Assembly: GCA_039707465.1 (NCBI GenBank)
Contig: CM077644.1
Location: forward strand, 216,193,962-216,257,961
DNA length: 64,000 bases
Reading direction: 5' to 3'
Source of the DNA: Rhabdophis nuchalis
Taxonomy: Eukaryota > Chordata > Lepidosauria > Squamata > Natricidae
The position numbers were made by a program, and so were the translations under genes. Within the stretch, counting starts at the first letter, position 1. Each line of letters opens with the position of its first letter. Below, piece by piece: positions 11,423 to 23,756 of this stretch. A model generated the notes under the pieces. It saw nothing but the letters and a program-made list of their open reading frames with translations, searched no databases and was not told where the DNA came from.

Positions 11423-13820
11423 CATGCTGCATCCAACAAACTGTAAGGGTGAATCTGATTTAAATTGATCATTTATTCAGGGTTTTGAACATTAAGACTA
11501 CAAATATCATCGATTATTCATCGATTGACTACTCCTTGTTTAAAAATAGCACTCAGAATTTAGAAAGAAAAAAACCACTATTAAAAGAATTGGGTCTAAC
11601 TTGTGTTGAATGCTTTCAGAGCATTAATAAAATATATTTCTGATTCTACATGTCTATCTCTTGGTTTAACACTAAAAATATAAACAGCCATCTCAAAAGT
11701 GTTTTACTGTACCAACCTTGCCTACTGCGATGAGAGAAGTTTCAGAAATTAAATTAGTGTGAAAGAAACTCTTCAGTTCCTATTAACACTTCAATTTAAT
11801 CTCATCTTGTAATAGTAGCAGTTCATTAAGTCTCCACCTGTTGAGTTTAGAATTTTATCTATTTCATTTTACAAGTATTGCATGATGATCTATGTTAAAT
11901 CTACTTCAAAGACGTTAGTGAGAAATGAATTGGACAGGAAAAGATAAAAATAATATGAAACAACTTCAATTTTTGGAACTAAATGAAGTTTGTCAAAAAA
12001 ATTGAACTTTATTCACCCAAATATAGTGAAAAATAAAAACCACGGAAATAGTTAGATATGAGAAGTCCTTGGTGCTCTCTGGGCGTACTTGTTTTCTTGC
12101 AGACATTTCATTACCCTAATAGGTAACATCATCAGTGCTAGTCAAAATAGTTAGATAATCAGTTACAGAAGAGACAAAATTTAAAAAGTATCACCACTCT
12201 TTGGGACAGAAAGAAACACATTTCTATAATGAATATGTTATGCAGAAATTTGCCAAGTATTTCTTAGAATATTGTTTATTTATTTACTTGTTTGTTTGTT
12301 TATTAATTTTTATGGCACCCATGTTACCTATGAGGTAACAGTAATCTGATCTAGCAAAAATCTAAATAAAACATTCCTTACAATTGAGATTGTAATAGAT
12401 CTACAAAAAGAGCTTCTTCTAAAAAGCAACTGATGTACCACCTTATTAGCTTTAATACAATTTAAAAAGTACTATAAAAATAAATAAAATACTGTAGAAT
12501 AAAAAATTATATTTAAGAATAATTAATTACCAATTTAGAAACATACAACAGATATTTCTAGATGAACAAAATAAATTTGCGTTATTTTCTTTTCCCAATG
12601 ACTTTTTAGAGAAATACCTGGTACATTTATTTAATAACTTTATTAAAGTATAAAACCATTGATACAAACAAGTAATGAACTATTACAGTCTAATTTCAAG
12701 AATTTGCAGCTTTAAAGGAGCAAGCTGGTGTAACTTGTTCCGAACTTCAGATTGTATTACCATGCTAGTTATCTTTTATGAATTTCATGGATTACATTTT
12801 CTTAAAGTTCCAACTCTTCCATGAAAGTCTTCCAAAATTGTTGCATAGATATACAGTATATGGATTGATAGAGATGTTGATGTCTTTTTGCTTTGCTATT
12901 AAACATCTCATTTTATATAGATGAACATTTTCTCAGTGGAAAGTTAGGGACTGTAATGAAGACATAAGGTCCTTCTGCATATATGGTAACCATATTTAAA
13001 ACTCAGCAGTACTGGAAAGTAAGCTATTATAGAATTATTATTTTTTTAAAGTTGTAACCCTATTCCATCCTACAATATCATTGGAAGAAACATACAGGTC
13101 CAGATTCAGGCCAGGAAAGAGGCACTGGAGATAAAATGGAGGTTGGAGGCTGATTGAAAAGAAAAGTTATCTTCATTGATGAAGCAGAACCACCAAATGC
13201 ATGTGATTCTGGGAAGTTAACAAAATGGAGTTGAAAATGGGTGGGTTTTTATACTTTCTTGGGGCTTTGTATTTGAGCCTCCTGTTCCTGTGCAAGAATG
13301 TGTCCTTTAATATTCTGTTGATTGTTGTCAGATTCCTAAGGGGGTCATGTAGGGGTCATAACTGGCTCTATATGCAACAGAAGAAATGCATATCCTAGGT
13401 GTTTGTCTGAGCTAATTTTGTCAACATGAGTTTTTGTCTTGACCCAATCTTTCTGAATAGATTACCAAATCTGCATTTCTAAAAGCTGGCCTCCTCAGTT
13501 TCTGCTTGGGGCAGGGAACCTGTGGCTGGTTTCTGTCACCCTTAAGATTTGTTTAAATTTTTCCTTTAGGAAAAATATCCTGCCTTTTTAATATTTCCCA
13601 AAACATTTCATTCATCTGGAGTGGAGAGACTTCCCACAATATTATTAAATTGCATTAAATCATATATTCTTTTGAAAAATACTGAACTGGCATTGTATAT
13701 TTTAGTGGCTGCGAGGATTTTATACACTTACTATTGGAAGAGGGTAGAGCAGGGCAGAGTATGGCAAAGCATTGAAAGAGCGTCCATCAAGATTACAAGT
13801 ACAAATAAAATTCTCCAAAC
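11423..13820. other. Unannotated AT-rich stretch
   Basis: About 2.4 kb without a gene. It holds a short dispersed repeat (12061-12147, listed separately) and a TTTG/TTTA run near 12275-12305. Nothing else is recognised. Confidence 0.5.
12061..12147 (-). repeat. Dispersed repeat, possible Penelope-type 3' end
   Basis: The block with ttggtgctctctggg, gcagacatttcattaccc and taggtaacatcatcagtgct recurs at 33415-33760, so it is a dispersed repeat. On the minus strand its end reads as a run like that of Penelope-type 3' regions (compare gccgaaacgttgcaataac at about 60332). That family assignment is tentative. Confidence 0.5.
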
Positions 13821-14512
13821 TATTTTTTTTTATTATATTTATACCCCGCCCTTCTCCAAGCGGACCCAGGGCGGTGCACAGGAATGTTAAAATACATACA
13901 AAAAACATAATAAAATTTTAAAAAACATATTCTAATAAAAAACCTGTGCTAAAACCGAATTAAAAATCCCAAATTTAAAACTATCTAGGAGTCAGTAATG
14001 GAGGTTACGCTAGGCCGGCTAGATGGAATAGGTGTGTCTTTAGACACTTGCGGAAGAGGCGGAGGTCAGAGATGGTGCGGAGTTCAGGGGGTAGGTCGTT
14101 CCAAAGGGCTGGTCCCGCCACAGAGAAGGCTCTTCCCCTGGGTGTCGCCAGTCGGCATTGTCCAGCCGACGGCACCCTGAGGAGGCCCTCTCTGTGGGAG
14201 CGTATCGGTCTGAGGGATGTATGGGGCAGGAGGCGGTCTCACATGTAACTAGGCCCCGAGCCATGGAGCGCTTTAAAGATGGTCGTTAAAACCTTGAAGC
14301 GCACCCGAAAGACGACAGGAAGCCAGTGCAGCTCGCGCAGGATAGGTGTTATGTGGGAGTGTCTAGACGCTCCCATAATCACCCGCGCGGCTGCGTTCTG
14401 GACTAGCTGCAGCTTTCGGGTGCACCTCAAGGGGAGCCCCATGTAGAGAACATTACAGTAGTCGAGTCGAGAGGTGACGAGTGCTTGAGTGACTGTGCGT
14501 AAGGCATTTTGG
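13821..14512 (-). mobile_element. L2-type LINE, 5'-truncated
   Basis: The minus strand carries the end of an L2-clade ORF and its 3' UTR. The plus strand starts with a T-rich tail at 13821, then atttataccccgcccttctcc and ggcggtgcacagg. The translated minus strand contains MGLPLRCTRKLQLVQNAAAR and LRELHWLPVVFRVRFKVL (14442-14239), then frame breaks. The same family appears at 34442, 48915, 60350 and 62165. Confidence 0.87.
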
Positions 14513-15378
14513 AAGCTAAAGAAAAAATAAGTTTGTATGAATAAGTTAATTATAATGATAAAAGCATAGGAATACAGAAAACCTAAAATAGATGTTTAAG
14601 AATTATGTTTTCCCCAACCTCAAGACATTCCAAGCAGTAGAAATTATTCCCAGTTCTGTTACTTTTGCGATGCTGAGTTCAATCGGCCCCCAAATGCCAA
14701 AGCAATTCTCCAAGGACTGTTTTGCTTCAACCTTCTGCTCGTTTCAAAGAACAGCTTAATTTCTTCTTCTTACTGCCTAAGTCCAATCAAATAGAAGAGT
14801 TGTTTATATGGATTTGATTGCTATATAAAAAAGAGCTCCCTTCCTCTTCCCCTTGCCTTAGCCAAATGCAAAACTGATATTTTAATATAACATGACATTT
14901 CAACGAATCCCACTATACATTTTAGGTATTTCTGCAAAGACATTTTTGTAATGATTCTTTGCTGACAGGTGCATGGAAGGATTATTAGATTAGATTGCCT
15001 GCTTTTGCTTTCATCTGTGACTTGGACCGGAGGCTTCCGAACGTATTTTGCTAAAAGGAAAGCCTCGTGAGATCAGGAGTGATTGAAAATGCAGCACACC
15101 TTTTCAATTCTCTAAGGAGAGATCACCCAGGACAGAATGTGGTAGGTAATTTCTGCTGTTTATTTCACTCTTTTTATCAGCCATAATAGGTTTACTTCCA
15201 TGAATCTAACACACCAACAATGCTTTCAGAGGAGAGATTGTTTCCATTTTCCTCTGCATTGAATATACCTCTCTTTTTCAGTTCCCATTTCCTTCTCCCT
15301 GTCTCTTGTGATTAAAAGAATTACAATACATTGAAAAGCAAAGCTATAGTTGTGTCAAGAATTTCAAGAGAGCCAGTC
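14513..15378. other. Unannotated stretch
   Basis: No gene or recognised repeat. Confidence 0.5.
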
Positions 15379-15539
15379 GAATAGGATAGGATAGGATAGG
15401 ATAGGATAGGATAGGATAGGATAGGATAGGATAGGATAGGATAGGATAGGATAGGATAGGATACAATACAATACAATACAATACAATACAATACAATACA
15501 ATACAATACAATACAATACAATACAATACAATACAATAG
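15379..15539. repeat. (GGATA)n to (CAATA)n compound pentanucleotide array
   Basis: About 17 GGATA-type units switch cleanly to about 15 CAATA-type units at about 15462. The array abuts the 3' end of the minus-strand LINE at 15540, so it is most simply the expanded terminal repeat of that LINE. Confidence 0.92.
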
Positions 15540-16125
15540 AATTCTTTATTGGCCAAGTGTGATTGGACACATAAGGAATTTTTCTTTGGTGCATATGCTT
15601 TCAGTGTACATAGAAGAATAAAATACATTCATCAAGAATAAAAAGACACAACACTTAGTGATAGTCAAGGTTACTAATAAGCAATCAAATCCTACTAGGA
15701 AACAAATAAAACAATATAAATTGTAAAGATACAAGCAACATGGTTATAATCATAAGTGGGAAGAGTAAGATGCTAGGAAGGATGAGAAGAATAATAGTAA
15801 CACACTCTTAGTAAATAATTTGTCAGTGTTGTGGGAATTAGTTGTTTAGCAGAGCGATGGCATCCAGGGAAAAATTGTCCTTGTGTCTAGTTGTTCTGGT
15901 GTGCAGTGCTGTATAGCATCGTTTTGAGGGTAGAAGTTGAAACAATTTATGTGCAGGATGTGAGGGGTCTGTAGATATTTTCACAGTCCTCATTTTGGCT
16001 CATGCAGTATACAGATCCTCAATGGAAGTGAGGTTGGCAGTAATTGTTTTTTCTGCAGTTCTAATTATCTGTTGAAGTCTGTGTCTGCTTGTTGGTTTGC
16101 TAGACACCAGGAGAGACTGTAAGTA
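15540..16125 (-). pseudogene. Rex1-like LINE 3' end
   Basis: Minus-strand translation in mixed frames shows the C-terminal motif DPSHPAHKLFQLLPS followed by LHTRTTRHKDNFFP. The 3' UTR follows, ending TTGGCCAATAAAGAATTCTA before the pentamer tail. These are features of Rex1/CR1-group LINE ORF2 C-termini. Stops and frameshifts make it inactive. A short copy of the same 3' end lies at about 20944-21000. Confidence 0.7.
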
Positions 16126-16300
16126 CTAGTGTGCTTTGGGCATGAAAGCCAACTAAATGACCTTGGACAGTCCCTCTCTCTCCACCCAATCCAACTCACA
16201 AGATTGTTGTTGCAGGGAAAATAGAAGAAGAAAGGAGTATTGTACAAGTTCATTGCCATGAGCTATTTATTAAAAACAATAAAGTCTGGATAAATATATA
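16126..16300 (+). mobile_element. SINE family B 3' part
   Basis: Contains gcatgaaagccaactaaatgaccttggacagtc, a caactcacaagattgttgttgcagggaaaat segment and a tail with ttattaaaaacaataaagtctgga. It matches the body/tail of the tRNA-derived squamate SINE whose head is seen at 47761. The head is missing here, probably because of sequence decay. Confidence 0.6.
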
Positions 16301-16323
16301 TATATATATTCATTTCTCTAAAA

Positions 16324-17668
16324 CAGGGGTCCCCAACCTTTTTTGCACCAGGGACCGGTTTCATTTTCAAGAAAGTTTTGCGGACCGGCTGAGTGGTTCA
16401 GCAGTCATGTGACTGGGTGGGCGTGGCCAACTTGGAAAATGTGAAACTCACTTAACAATGGTCTTGGTTAACAACCAAACTTTTGGGCTCAATTGTGGTC
16501 ATAAGTTTTTTCTTTCTTTCTTTCTTTTTCTTTTTCTTTCTTTTTCTTTTTTTCCTTTCTCTGTCTCTTTCTCTTTCTTTCCCTCTTTCTCTCTTTCTTT
16601 CTTTTTCTTTCTCTCTTTCTTTCCCTCTTTCTCTCTCTCTCTCTTTCTCTTTCTTTCTCTTTCTTTCCCTCTTTTTCTCTTTCTCTCTCTTTATTTCTTT
16701 CTCTCTTTCTCTTTCTTTCTTTCTTTCTCTTTCTTTCTTTCTCTTTCTCTCTTTCTGTCTCTTTTTCTCTCTCTTTCTCTCTCTCTTTCTTTCTCTTTCT
16801 CTTTTTTCTCTCTTTCTTTCCTTTCTGTCTCTCTTTCTTTCTCTCTTTCTCTGTGTGTCTTTCTTTCTCTTTCTCTCTCTTTCTCTCTCTTTCTCTCTCT
16901 CCCACTTTTTTCTTTCTTTCTCTTTTTCTTTCTCTCTCTCTCTATCTGTCTCTCTCTCCTTCGTCCGCCCATCTGTCACTCTATGTGTGTGTGTGTGTGT
17001 CTGTCTGTCTCGCATTCACGCACTTAATCACTCATTCTGTGTCTCTCTCTTTCTCTCCCTCCCTCCCTCTGTCTCTGTGTGTCTGTCACTCTCTGATTCG
17101 CCCCTCCCTCCCTGTCTCTCTCTGTGTCTGTGCCTCTCTGTGTCTGTCTGTCATCGTCCCCGACGCAGCAGCCCTCCCTACCGGCCGCTGATTCCCTTCC
17201 TCCTTCACCCCGCGGAGCCTCCTCAGCCCAGCCCGCCGCGCTCACTCACCTTAGCCTGCCCCACCCGCCCTCCGCCGTGCTTGGTCGCTCGTTCGCTCAC
17301 TCAGGCTCCTTCCAGGAGCTGAGAAGCCTCCGTGTGTGGGGGGGGGGGGAAAGGAACGGCAGCCCCTGGAAGACGACGAGTGGCCGGCATGCCGGCTGTG
17401 GAGGCTCCGTGAGGGGAAGGAGGAAGGGAATCGGCGGCCTGTAGGGAGGGCTGCTGTGGCGGCGCCCAGGAGTCCCACCGTCGACGAGGGTGGAGGAAGA
17501 GCCGCACTCCAACGGCGCGAACAGCCACGCCTGCGCTCTCCCGCCTCCCGCCTGCTCTGCCCAGGGGGCTGCCCCCTCCTCCCTCCTCCTCCTCTCTGGC
17601 CCTGTGGCCCGGTTCCTACCAAGCCACGGACCGGCACCGGTCCGCGGCCCGGGGGTTGGGGACCCCTG
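16324..17668. mobile_element. hAT-type element with expanded interior
   Basis: Ends are CAGGGGTCCCCAACC and GGTTGGGGACCCCTG, with an exact 8-bp duplication ctctaaaa (16316-16323 and 17669-17676). From the left it holds a GGACCGG-containing subterminal region, a fragment (about 16440-16508) of the MITE family seen complete at 22742, a 650-bp polypyrimidine tract, and a GC-rich part with an inverted repeat (about 17165-17222 versus 17402-17460). There is no transposase. The long Lys/Arg/Glu-rich or Ser/Phe/Leu-rich open frames are products of the CTTT repeat, not genes. Confidence 0.88.
16506..17160. repeat. Polypyrimidine (CTTT/CT)n tract
   Basis: About 650 bases that are almost entirely C and T on the plus strand, with a TG-rich break at 16985-17010. 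It is strongly strand-asymmetric and sits inside the hAT element. Confidence 0.95.
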
Positions 17669-17676
17669 CTCTAAAA

Positions 17677-18507
17677 GGTCTCTAAAAGATACAAGACACT
17701 TTATGCTGATTTTCTTCAGCACTTAAGTGGCAATGGTTTTAAGGTTCCAGGGTCTTGAATTTTATAGCACCATTGTACATGAAAGGATAGAATCGCAGAG
17801 TGGGAGAGGATAGGGTGAGGGAGGGGGATTGGTTCATATTCATTGCAGATTCAGTATCTCTTGTGAAGTCACCAGCTTGTGACTTTCTAACTTTCACTTT
17901 AAGCTTCTGGCAAAATAAAACCATCACACCTGTAGGTGGCTGGATTCATTATCAAAATGCCATGAAGCTGCTCCTGATCTTTAACTGAAACCCACCATTA
18001 TGTCATTTAACTCATCCAGTCTGCAGAGATAGAGAAAATGCATTTGCACACTTCAGAGTGACAGAAAGCCTCTAAAAGGATCAGTTCTCTAGATCTACAC
18101 CATCTCAAACTCCTCCAATGTTTTCTACCTTCTTCTGAATCTGTTCTGTGCTATAAAAGCAAGTATAGATAAACAGACAGCCACTTACAATTACTGCAAG
18201 ACAGAGAATTTGCATTTTTATCTCCTGGTTCTCATTCAATTTGATGAAAGAGAAATTGCTTCAGAATGTTTTTTTCAAAATAAGGATGATTATCATGGAG
18301 ATATTTTCATGGAGAAGATGTGCTGGTCTTTTACTTATTCAGATATGAGATACTCCAAGGCTATAAATGATTTTTTTTCTGTCTTTTACTTTATAACCAT
18401 TTTCTCCAACAGTTTTCAGCCTTCTCTGCTTCTTATACATCAGTGAAATCTCAAACAGATAACTCCTCTTATAAATCTTTCTCAGGATTGGTGCTTCTGT
18501 CACAGCT
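17677..18507. other. Unannotated stretch
   Basis: No gene or recognised repeat. Confidence 0.5.
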
Positions 18508-18742
18508 TAAGAGCACTGTAGCACTTAGACTTATATACTACTTTACAGTACTTTACAGCCCTAAGCAGTTTACAGAGTCAGCATATTGCCCCCAACAATC
18601 TGGGTCCTCATCCTCCCATTTCGGAAGGATGGAAGGCTGAGTCAACCTTGAGCCTGGTGAGATTTGAGCTGCCAAACTGCAGTCAGCCGGCAGTCAGCAG
18701 AAGTAGCCTGCAGTACTGCACTCTAACCACCACACCACCATG
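18508..18742 (-). mobile_element. tRNA-derived SINE (family A), reverse
   Basis: Full reverse-oriented copy: gcacttagacttatatac, then cccccaacaatctgggtcctcat, ggaaggctgagtcaaccttgagcc, and the head ctaaccaccacaccaccatg. Confidence 0.87.
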
Positions 18743-20084
18743 ATTTAAGAAAAAAATATTGGAAAATTTCTCTTCCCTCTCGAAGAAAATGGAGAAATTG
18801 TTCAGCAAATTTCCCTGTCCTCCAATTGGATGGAGAATTTTGAAAGGCTGTTTATACCCATTCTCCTTGGAAAAATAAAAAAATCCAACCAGATCACGAG
18901 AAAGAACAATGTTATCAGCTCATTAGAAAGAACAGAAATCTTACCCAAGAATGTTAAGGAAATCCTGGAGCCAATAAATATGGTGCCTCTCCACCCATAC
19001 AGTTCTTTTTTATTTCTCTCTCTCTTTGGGGTGGGGGTGTAAATATATGTCATTAAACATTGACCAAATCCCATATATAAAATTCAAGAGTTTTGGTGCC
19101 TTTTTAAAATTAAGCATGAAAAAATATGTGCAAATAATCTTTTTCCCCCGTCAATGCAATTAAAATAAACAAAGAGATTAAGCATATGGCTCTCAGATTT
19201 CACTGTGCTATTTAAAAGGTCAAATAGAGCTAAATTGATCTTATAGCTATTCTGAAAAATTACCATTTCAGCTGATGAGGTTGTACCACGGTTATGTTAA
19301 AATACAAATTGTCTACAGGAATTTTATCCTTTGGAACAAAATACTTTGACCTTAAGCTTCTTTATGGCAAAAAGAACTTTAAAAATATGTATCAATATCA
19401 AAACAATTTATTACCAAAATAACAAAAAGGATTTTGATCAGTTGGCTATGCTTTCTTGGCTCTCAAAGGAATATACGGTAGTTGCTAAAAGTTTTTCAAG
19501 TGAGAAAAAAATCATTTGTTTGCTGCAAATATGAGACAATCAATGTAAAACACACTGAATGAAATAGACAGTGTAATGGGGAAACTGTTAAAAGTGGGGG
19601 CAGTCTCTAAATTCCTGGTAGGTGTAAATTTGTGTTTTAGGTGTTGATAACTCGATACATTGCACTAATGTTAAATGTGTTGATTACAATTTTCATGATT
19701 CCAGGTAGCATAACAAGTCAGCATGATAAATTATGATACACACAAACAGAAATTCTACACTGTAAAGTCCAGATTATTTTTTATCCATGCCCGTTATTTA
19801 TTTATGTATTAAATAAATATTAAATGCCTAAAGACTTTAAATCCTCTTCCTCTTCCTTCTAACTGTTCATATTCATCTAGAAGTTCTGGAGACAAGTTGA
19901 ACTAAGTTTTGTTTGGAATTGTAAAGAGTGTAGTTCTCTGTAAGACCTGAAAATGTAACAAAGCCAAATCCCAGATTTGCACAAACAAATGAACTTAAAT
20001 TAAACAAATACCTGTACAACTGTTCCCCCAAACTTTCTGGTTGAATGCACGGAGGTCAGAAAGAATAAGTGGAACCTATATAGC
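18743..20084. other. Unannotated AT-rich stretch
   Basis: No gene or recognised repeat over about 1.3 kb. Confidence 0.5.
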
Positions 20085-20376
20085 CATTCACTGTCCCCAT
20101 TCTCTCCTCATTTTCCAAGTCATCGCATGGTCATGCAACTGTCTATGCAGCAACTGTACAGTACTGGGTTGTACTGTCAAGGTGATGTGTCTCTGGAGAA
20201 GGCTCTAATGCTGGGAAAGGTGAAAGGATATCCAGCAGCAAGATGGATGGAGCCACTTATAGCTGCCATGGGTGCACCATTGGGAGACCTGGAAAACCAT
20301 GTTAGGGATAGATATGGAGAATATCTATCTATATAGTCACTAAGAGTCAACAATGTGTTGATGGCACATAATCAGT
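20085..20376 (+). pseudogene. BovB (RTE) LINE 3' end
   Basis: The plus-strand frame at 20127-20336 reads MLGKVKGYPAARWMEPL...LGDLENHVRDR. This resembles the extreme C-terminus of BovB/RTE ORF2, in which a basic segment is followed by RW-x-D-x-I and VRDR. The following agtcactaagagtcaacaatgtgttgatggcac resembles the BovB 3' UTR. Only the last ~290 bp remain. BovB is common in squamates and known for horizontal spread. Assigned by motif resemblance only. Confidence 0.6.
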
Positions 20377-20594
20377 CAAAAGGGTTGTGTGCAGATAGAC
20401 CCTGGATAAATTCAAAGAAATTAAACTAACAGGTAAATCCTTAAGTACAATATATATATAACTATGGGAAGCCTGGCAGATAAAAGATAAGAGATTCTCT
20501 CAAATATAAAATCAACCAGATTTTTATACCATAGTTCCCAGTTCCCAGAGGCACTGCTGATGTTGCTGTTAAATTTTAATTTTTACTTTGATAT

Positions 20595-21440
20595 AGTAAT
20601 AGTATTAAGTTAAGTAAAGTTTACTTGTCATTGCACCTTGTACAATGAAATTAAATGCCATATTCAGTGTACATTATAACTATAAAAATAAAACACAAAC
20701 ACACATTCTTCAATTCTATGCAATTTAATTGAAAACCCGATATTACATTAGTACTGCACTATACAATAGAATTCAATATAGTATCCTTGTTTTTATTATC
20801 CTGTACCGTCTGCCAGATGGTAATAGTTTAAAAAAAATGGGTGCCCAGGATGAGATGGATATTTAAGAATGTTTTGAACTTTCTTAAGGCAGGGGAGCTA
20901 TAAAGCTCTTACAAAGAGGGGAGAGGGAAACCAATGATCCTCTGGGGAATAGAATAGAATTCTTTATTGGGCAAGTGTGATTGGACACACAAGGGATTTG
21001 TTAATGAATGACATTAACCTCTGAAGTGCTGTCCTATCTGCCACTGCGAAATTGGCAGACTATACACAGATGCAATGTTAAAATAAATAAGTGCAGCGAC
21101 AGAAGGTCACCAGCAGTTTTTCATTCAGTTGTTGTTTCCTGAGAGGTCTCAGGTAGTATAATCTCTGCTGGGCCCTTTTGACAAGTGCTGCAATGTGAGC
21201 GCCCCAGGTCAGGTCCTCTTTTGTGATAACAACCAGAAACTTAAAACTGCCACTTGCTCCATTCTGTCTCCATTGATAAGCAAGGGCTGAATGTCTGATC
21301 TATTCCTTCTATAGTCCACAATAAGCGCCTTGGTCTTATTGGTGTTAAGTACCAAGTTATTGTCTCCACACGACAAAAGCAACCAGTCCACCTCATCTCG
21401 ATCGGCAGACTCATCTCCCACCCCCAGAGATGAGTCCCAC
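20595..21440 (-). pseudogene. Rex1-like LINE fragment
   Basis: On the minus strand a 70-residue frame (21421-21209) shows DNNLVLNTNKTKALIVDYRRNR, the segment just after the YADD box in Rex1-type reverse transcriptases. Further 3', LPSGRRYR (about 20806-20830) marks the C-terminus. The middle has decayed. A short second LINE 3' end (about 20944-21000) lies within it. Confidence 0.65.
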
Positions 21441-21582
21441 CACTGGAATATATGATAACTATGTTAACTGAAATTTTATATTAATTACATCAAATCTAAT
21501 CCTGGCCCTGTCAAGGTACTCTCTGGCTTTTAACTCCAAAATATATTTAGACTATGAGACACTTTTGGCTTATTCTTTTTCC

Positions 21583-21995
21583 ATTCCTAATTTGTGGTCT
21601 ACAAGAATTTAGCAACCAAAACATGTTATTCACATTAACAGCCAATAAAATGTTTCCAGTCAATTCACAGCACCAGGGACAAGATTATTGATCTGTACCT
21701 TGTATACAATCAATAGATTGGTACAGGAGGTTTTCTGCCTTTCGCCTCTGCAGGGCCAGATTGATTTGTCTATTTTACATTCCTATTTTACATTCTAGTC
21801 TATTTTACATTCCTAATTTGTGGTCTACAAGAATTTAGCAACCAAAACATGTTATTCACATTAACAGCCAATAAAATGTTTCCAGTCAATTCACAGCACC
21901 AGGGACAAGATTATTGATCTGTATCTTGTACACAATCAATAGATTGGTACAGGAGGTTTTCTGCCTTTCGCCTCTGCAGGGCCAGATTGATTTGT
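21583..21995. repeat. Recent direct duplication, 226-bp period
   Basis: About 187 bp at 21583-21769 recurs at 21809-21995. I see about two differences (tgtaccttgtatac versus tgtatcttgtacac). A 39-bp spacer of degenerate tattttacattc repeats separates them. No coding content. Confidence 0.9.
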
Positions 21996-22741
21996 TAGAG
22001 AAAAGCTGCTAATTGCAATAAAGCGAGTGCACCATCTCCTATTTATAGGGCTTGATTACAATGTGTAGTCAAACTGCTAATAATGTTGCCAGAAAATATT
22101 TATTATTGTACAATACTGAATGTGCTAAAGCTTTAAGGGCCAAATTAAATGTTCTTGCTGGTTTTCCATTCCTTCCTTCCTTCCTTCTCCTTTTTCCCCT
22201 CCTTTCTCTCACTCCTATATGTAATGCAACTCTAATGCATTTCTGCTCAGTTCAGATCTCATGTGAATTTATGTCCACACACAGTACAGGACCATGTTCA
22301 CACATGGTTTGAATTTCCAGACATAGAATAGGAAAACCATGATTTACAATTGTTTATTTTAAATTTTTATTTGCATGGATCACTGTTGTAGTTATATTGT
22401 GTAGTACCTCATTGAAGTAAAGAGCTGACAATAAATGCAATTTGTAGACCAGTTCTAAATTATGCTTTAATAGCCTTGTTTGGAAAATCCTTTCAAATTA
22501 TGGTTCATAGCAAGAATAGGTTCAACAAAATACCAAATCATGATTTGGTGTTATGTTTGAACACAACTTGTAGATTTCCTTGATTTAGGGATGTAAAATA
22601 GGAGAGGAAAACTTAATTATTACAAATTAGAAAATTGCAGCCAATTAAGCAGAGTTCTCTATTTGCAGACTTGGTTTCGTTCTGGCTCTCAACTGCACAA
22701 TCTTCCTTGAAATGGTGAGAATCAACCAATCCTCCAGGAAG
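21996..22741. other. Unannotated stretch with short (CCTT)n
   Basis: Contains CTTCC repeats near 22168-22187. No gene or other recognised repeat. Confidence 0.5.
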
Positions 22742-23062
22742 TTGTCTACAGATATTCCTGACTTATGGCCATTCAAAGTTATGATGGCCTTGGAAAAAGT
22801 GGCTTGCAATTTGTACTCACAATCGTTGCACCATTTGTGTAATCACGTATAGGGCTGGTTGCAGTGGCTTGCAGTCATGCAATCATGATTTGTGACCTTT
22901 TTTCTGATTTCCAGCAAAAACCACAATTGGGGAAGCTAGATTCCCTTAAGGATCCTATGATTCATTTAACAACCACCATAAAAATTAGCTCTGATTTGAC
23001 CAGGACTTGCAATGGAAATTCGAGTCCTAATCATAGTCATCAGTCAAGGACTTACTGTATAC
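22742..23062. mobile_element. Non-autonomous DNA transposon (MITE-like)
   Basis: The termini are imperfect inverted repeats: tattcctgacttatggcc near 22752 and gtcaaggacttactgtat near 23043-23060. The interior has the catttaacaaccaccataa and gtcatgcaatcatgattt type blocks of a MITE family dispersed in reptiles. A piece of the same family sits at 16440-16508. Exact ends and superfamily are not resolved. Confidence 0.55.
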
Positions 23063-23243
23063 ATAAGGGTTTCTCAGTGACACGTGCATACGCATTTAAC
23101 AACTCTAGTTTTCAATCGGATCATGTTTAATTCACGAAGTGATGTCATAAACATCAAATTATTATCAAATAAGCATCCACCTCCATTTTTTTTTGCATAG
23201 TATTACCAAAATAGATCTTTAGCATTCACTAATTCTTATATAT

Positions 23244-23377
23244 TGGGGGTGTCAAACTCGCAGCCTGCAGTCCAGATCAATCACACGCTGGCCACGACCA
23301 CGCTCGATTTAGCAAAGGGGGAAAAGTTGTGATATGACACGTGATGACACCGTGATGATGCAAGTTTGACACTCCTA
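23244..23377. mobile_element. hAT-like MITE
   Basis: Ends are GGGGGTGTCAAACTCG and CAAGTTTGACACTCCTA, with an 8-bp duplication ttatatat on both sides (23236-23243 and 23378-23385). It is 134 bp with no coding capacity. Confidence 0.75.
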
Positions 23378-23756
23378 TTATATATTGTTCACCTGTTAAG
23401 TCGTGTCATGTTGAAGCAAGAGCAGAAATAGCCATTAGAGCCCCCAAGTAGCCCTGCCACCAGCATCCACATGTGGAGCAACATAAAAAAGTTAGATTCC
23501 CTAGTCAAAGTCAAATCTCATATCATTTTCTTGGCACCAGTGCAATAATGATTTGTTGCTGCTTGTTTGCCTATGCTGTAGTTTTTAAAATCCCTGTACA
23601 TTGCTCAGAGTCATTGTTGGGTTGACAGCCAAATAAATCATTTAAATTAAACAAATGAATAAATAAAGTGCATTTTTTTGTTTTCCAAGGTTTCCTTATC
23701 ACCTCCCATCCCAAAACTAACCAGATCTGAGATTGCTGAGCTTTTTTGAGGTCAGA

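Noticed and set aside
16452..17322. Open frames of 90-279 residues rich in Lys/Arg/Glu or Ser/Phe/Leu on both strands
   Set aside because: They arise from the CTTT/CT polypyrimidine tract, which lacks stop codons in several frames. No domains.
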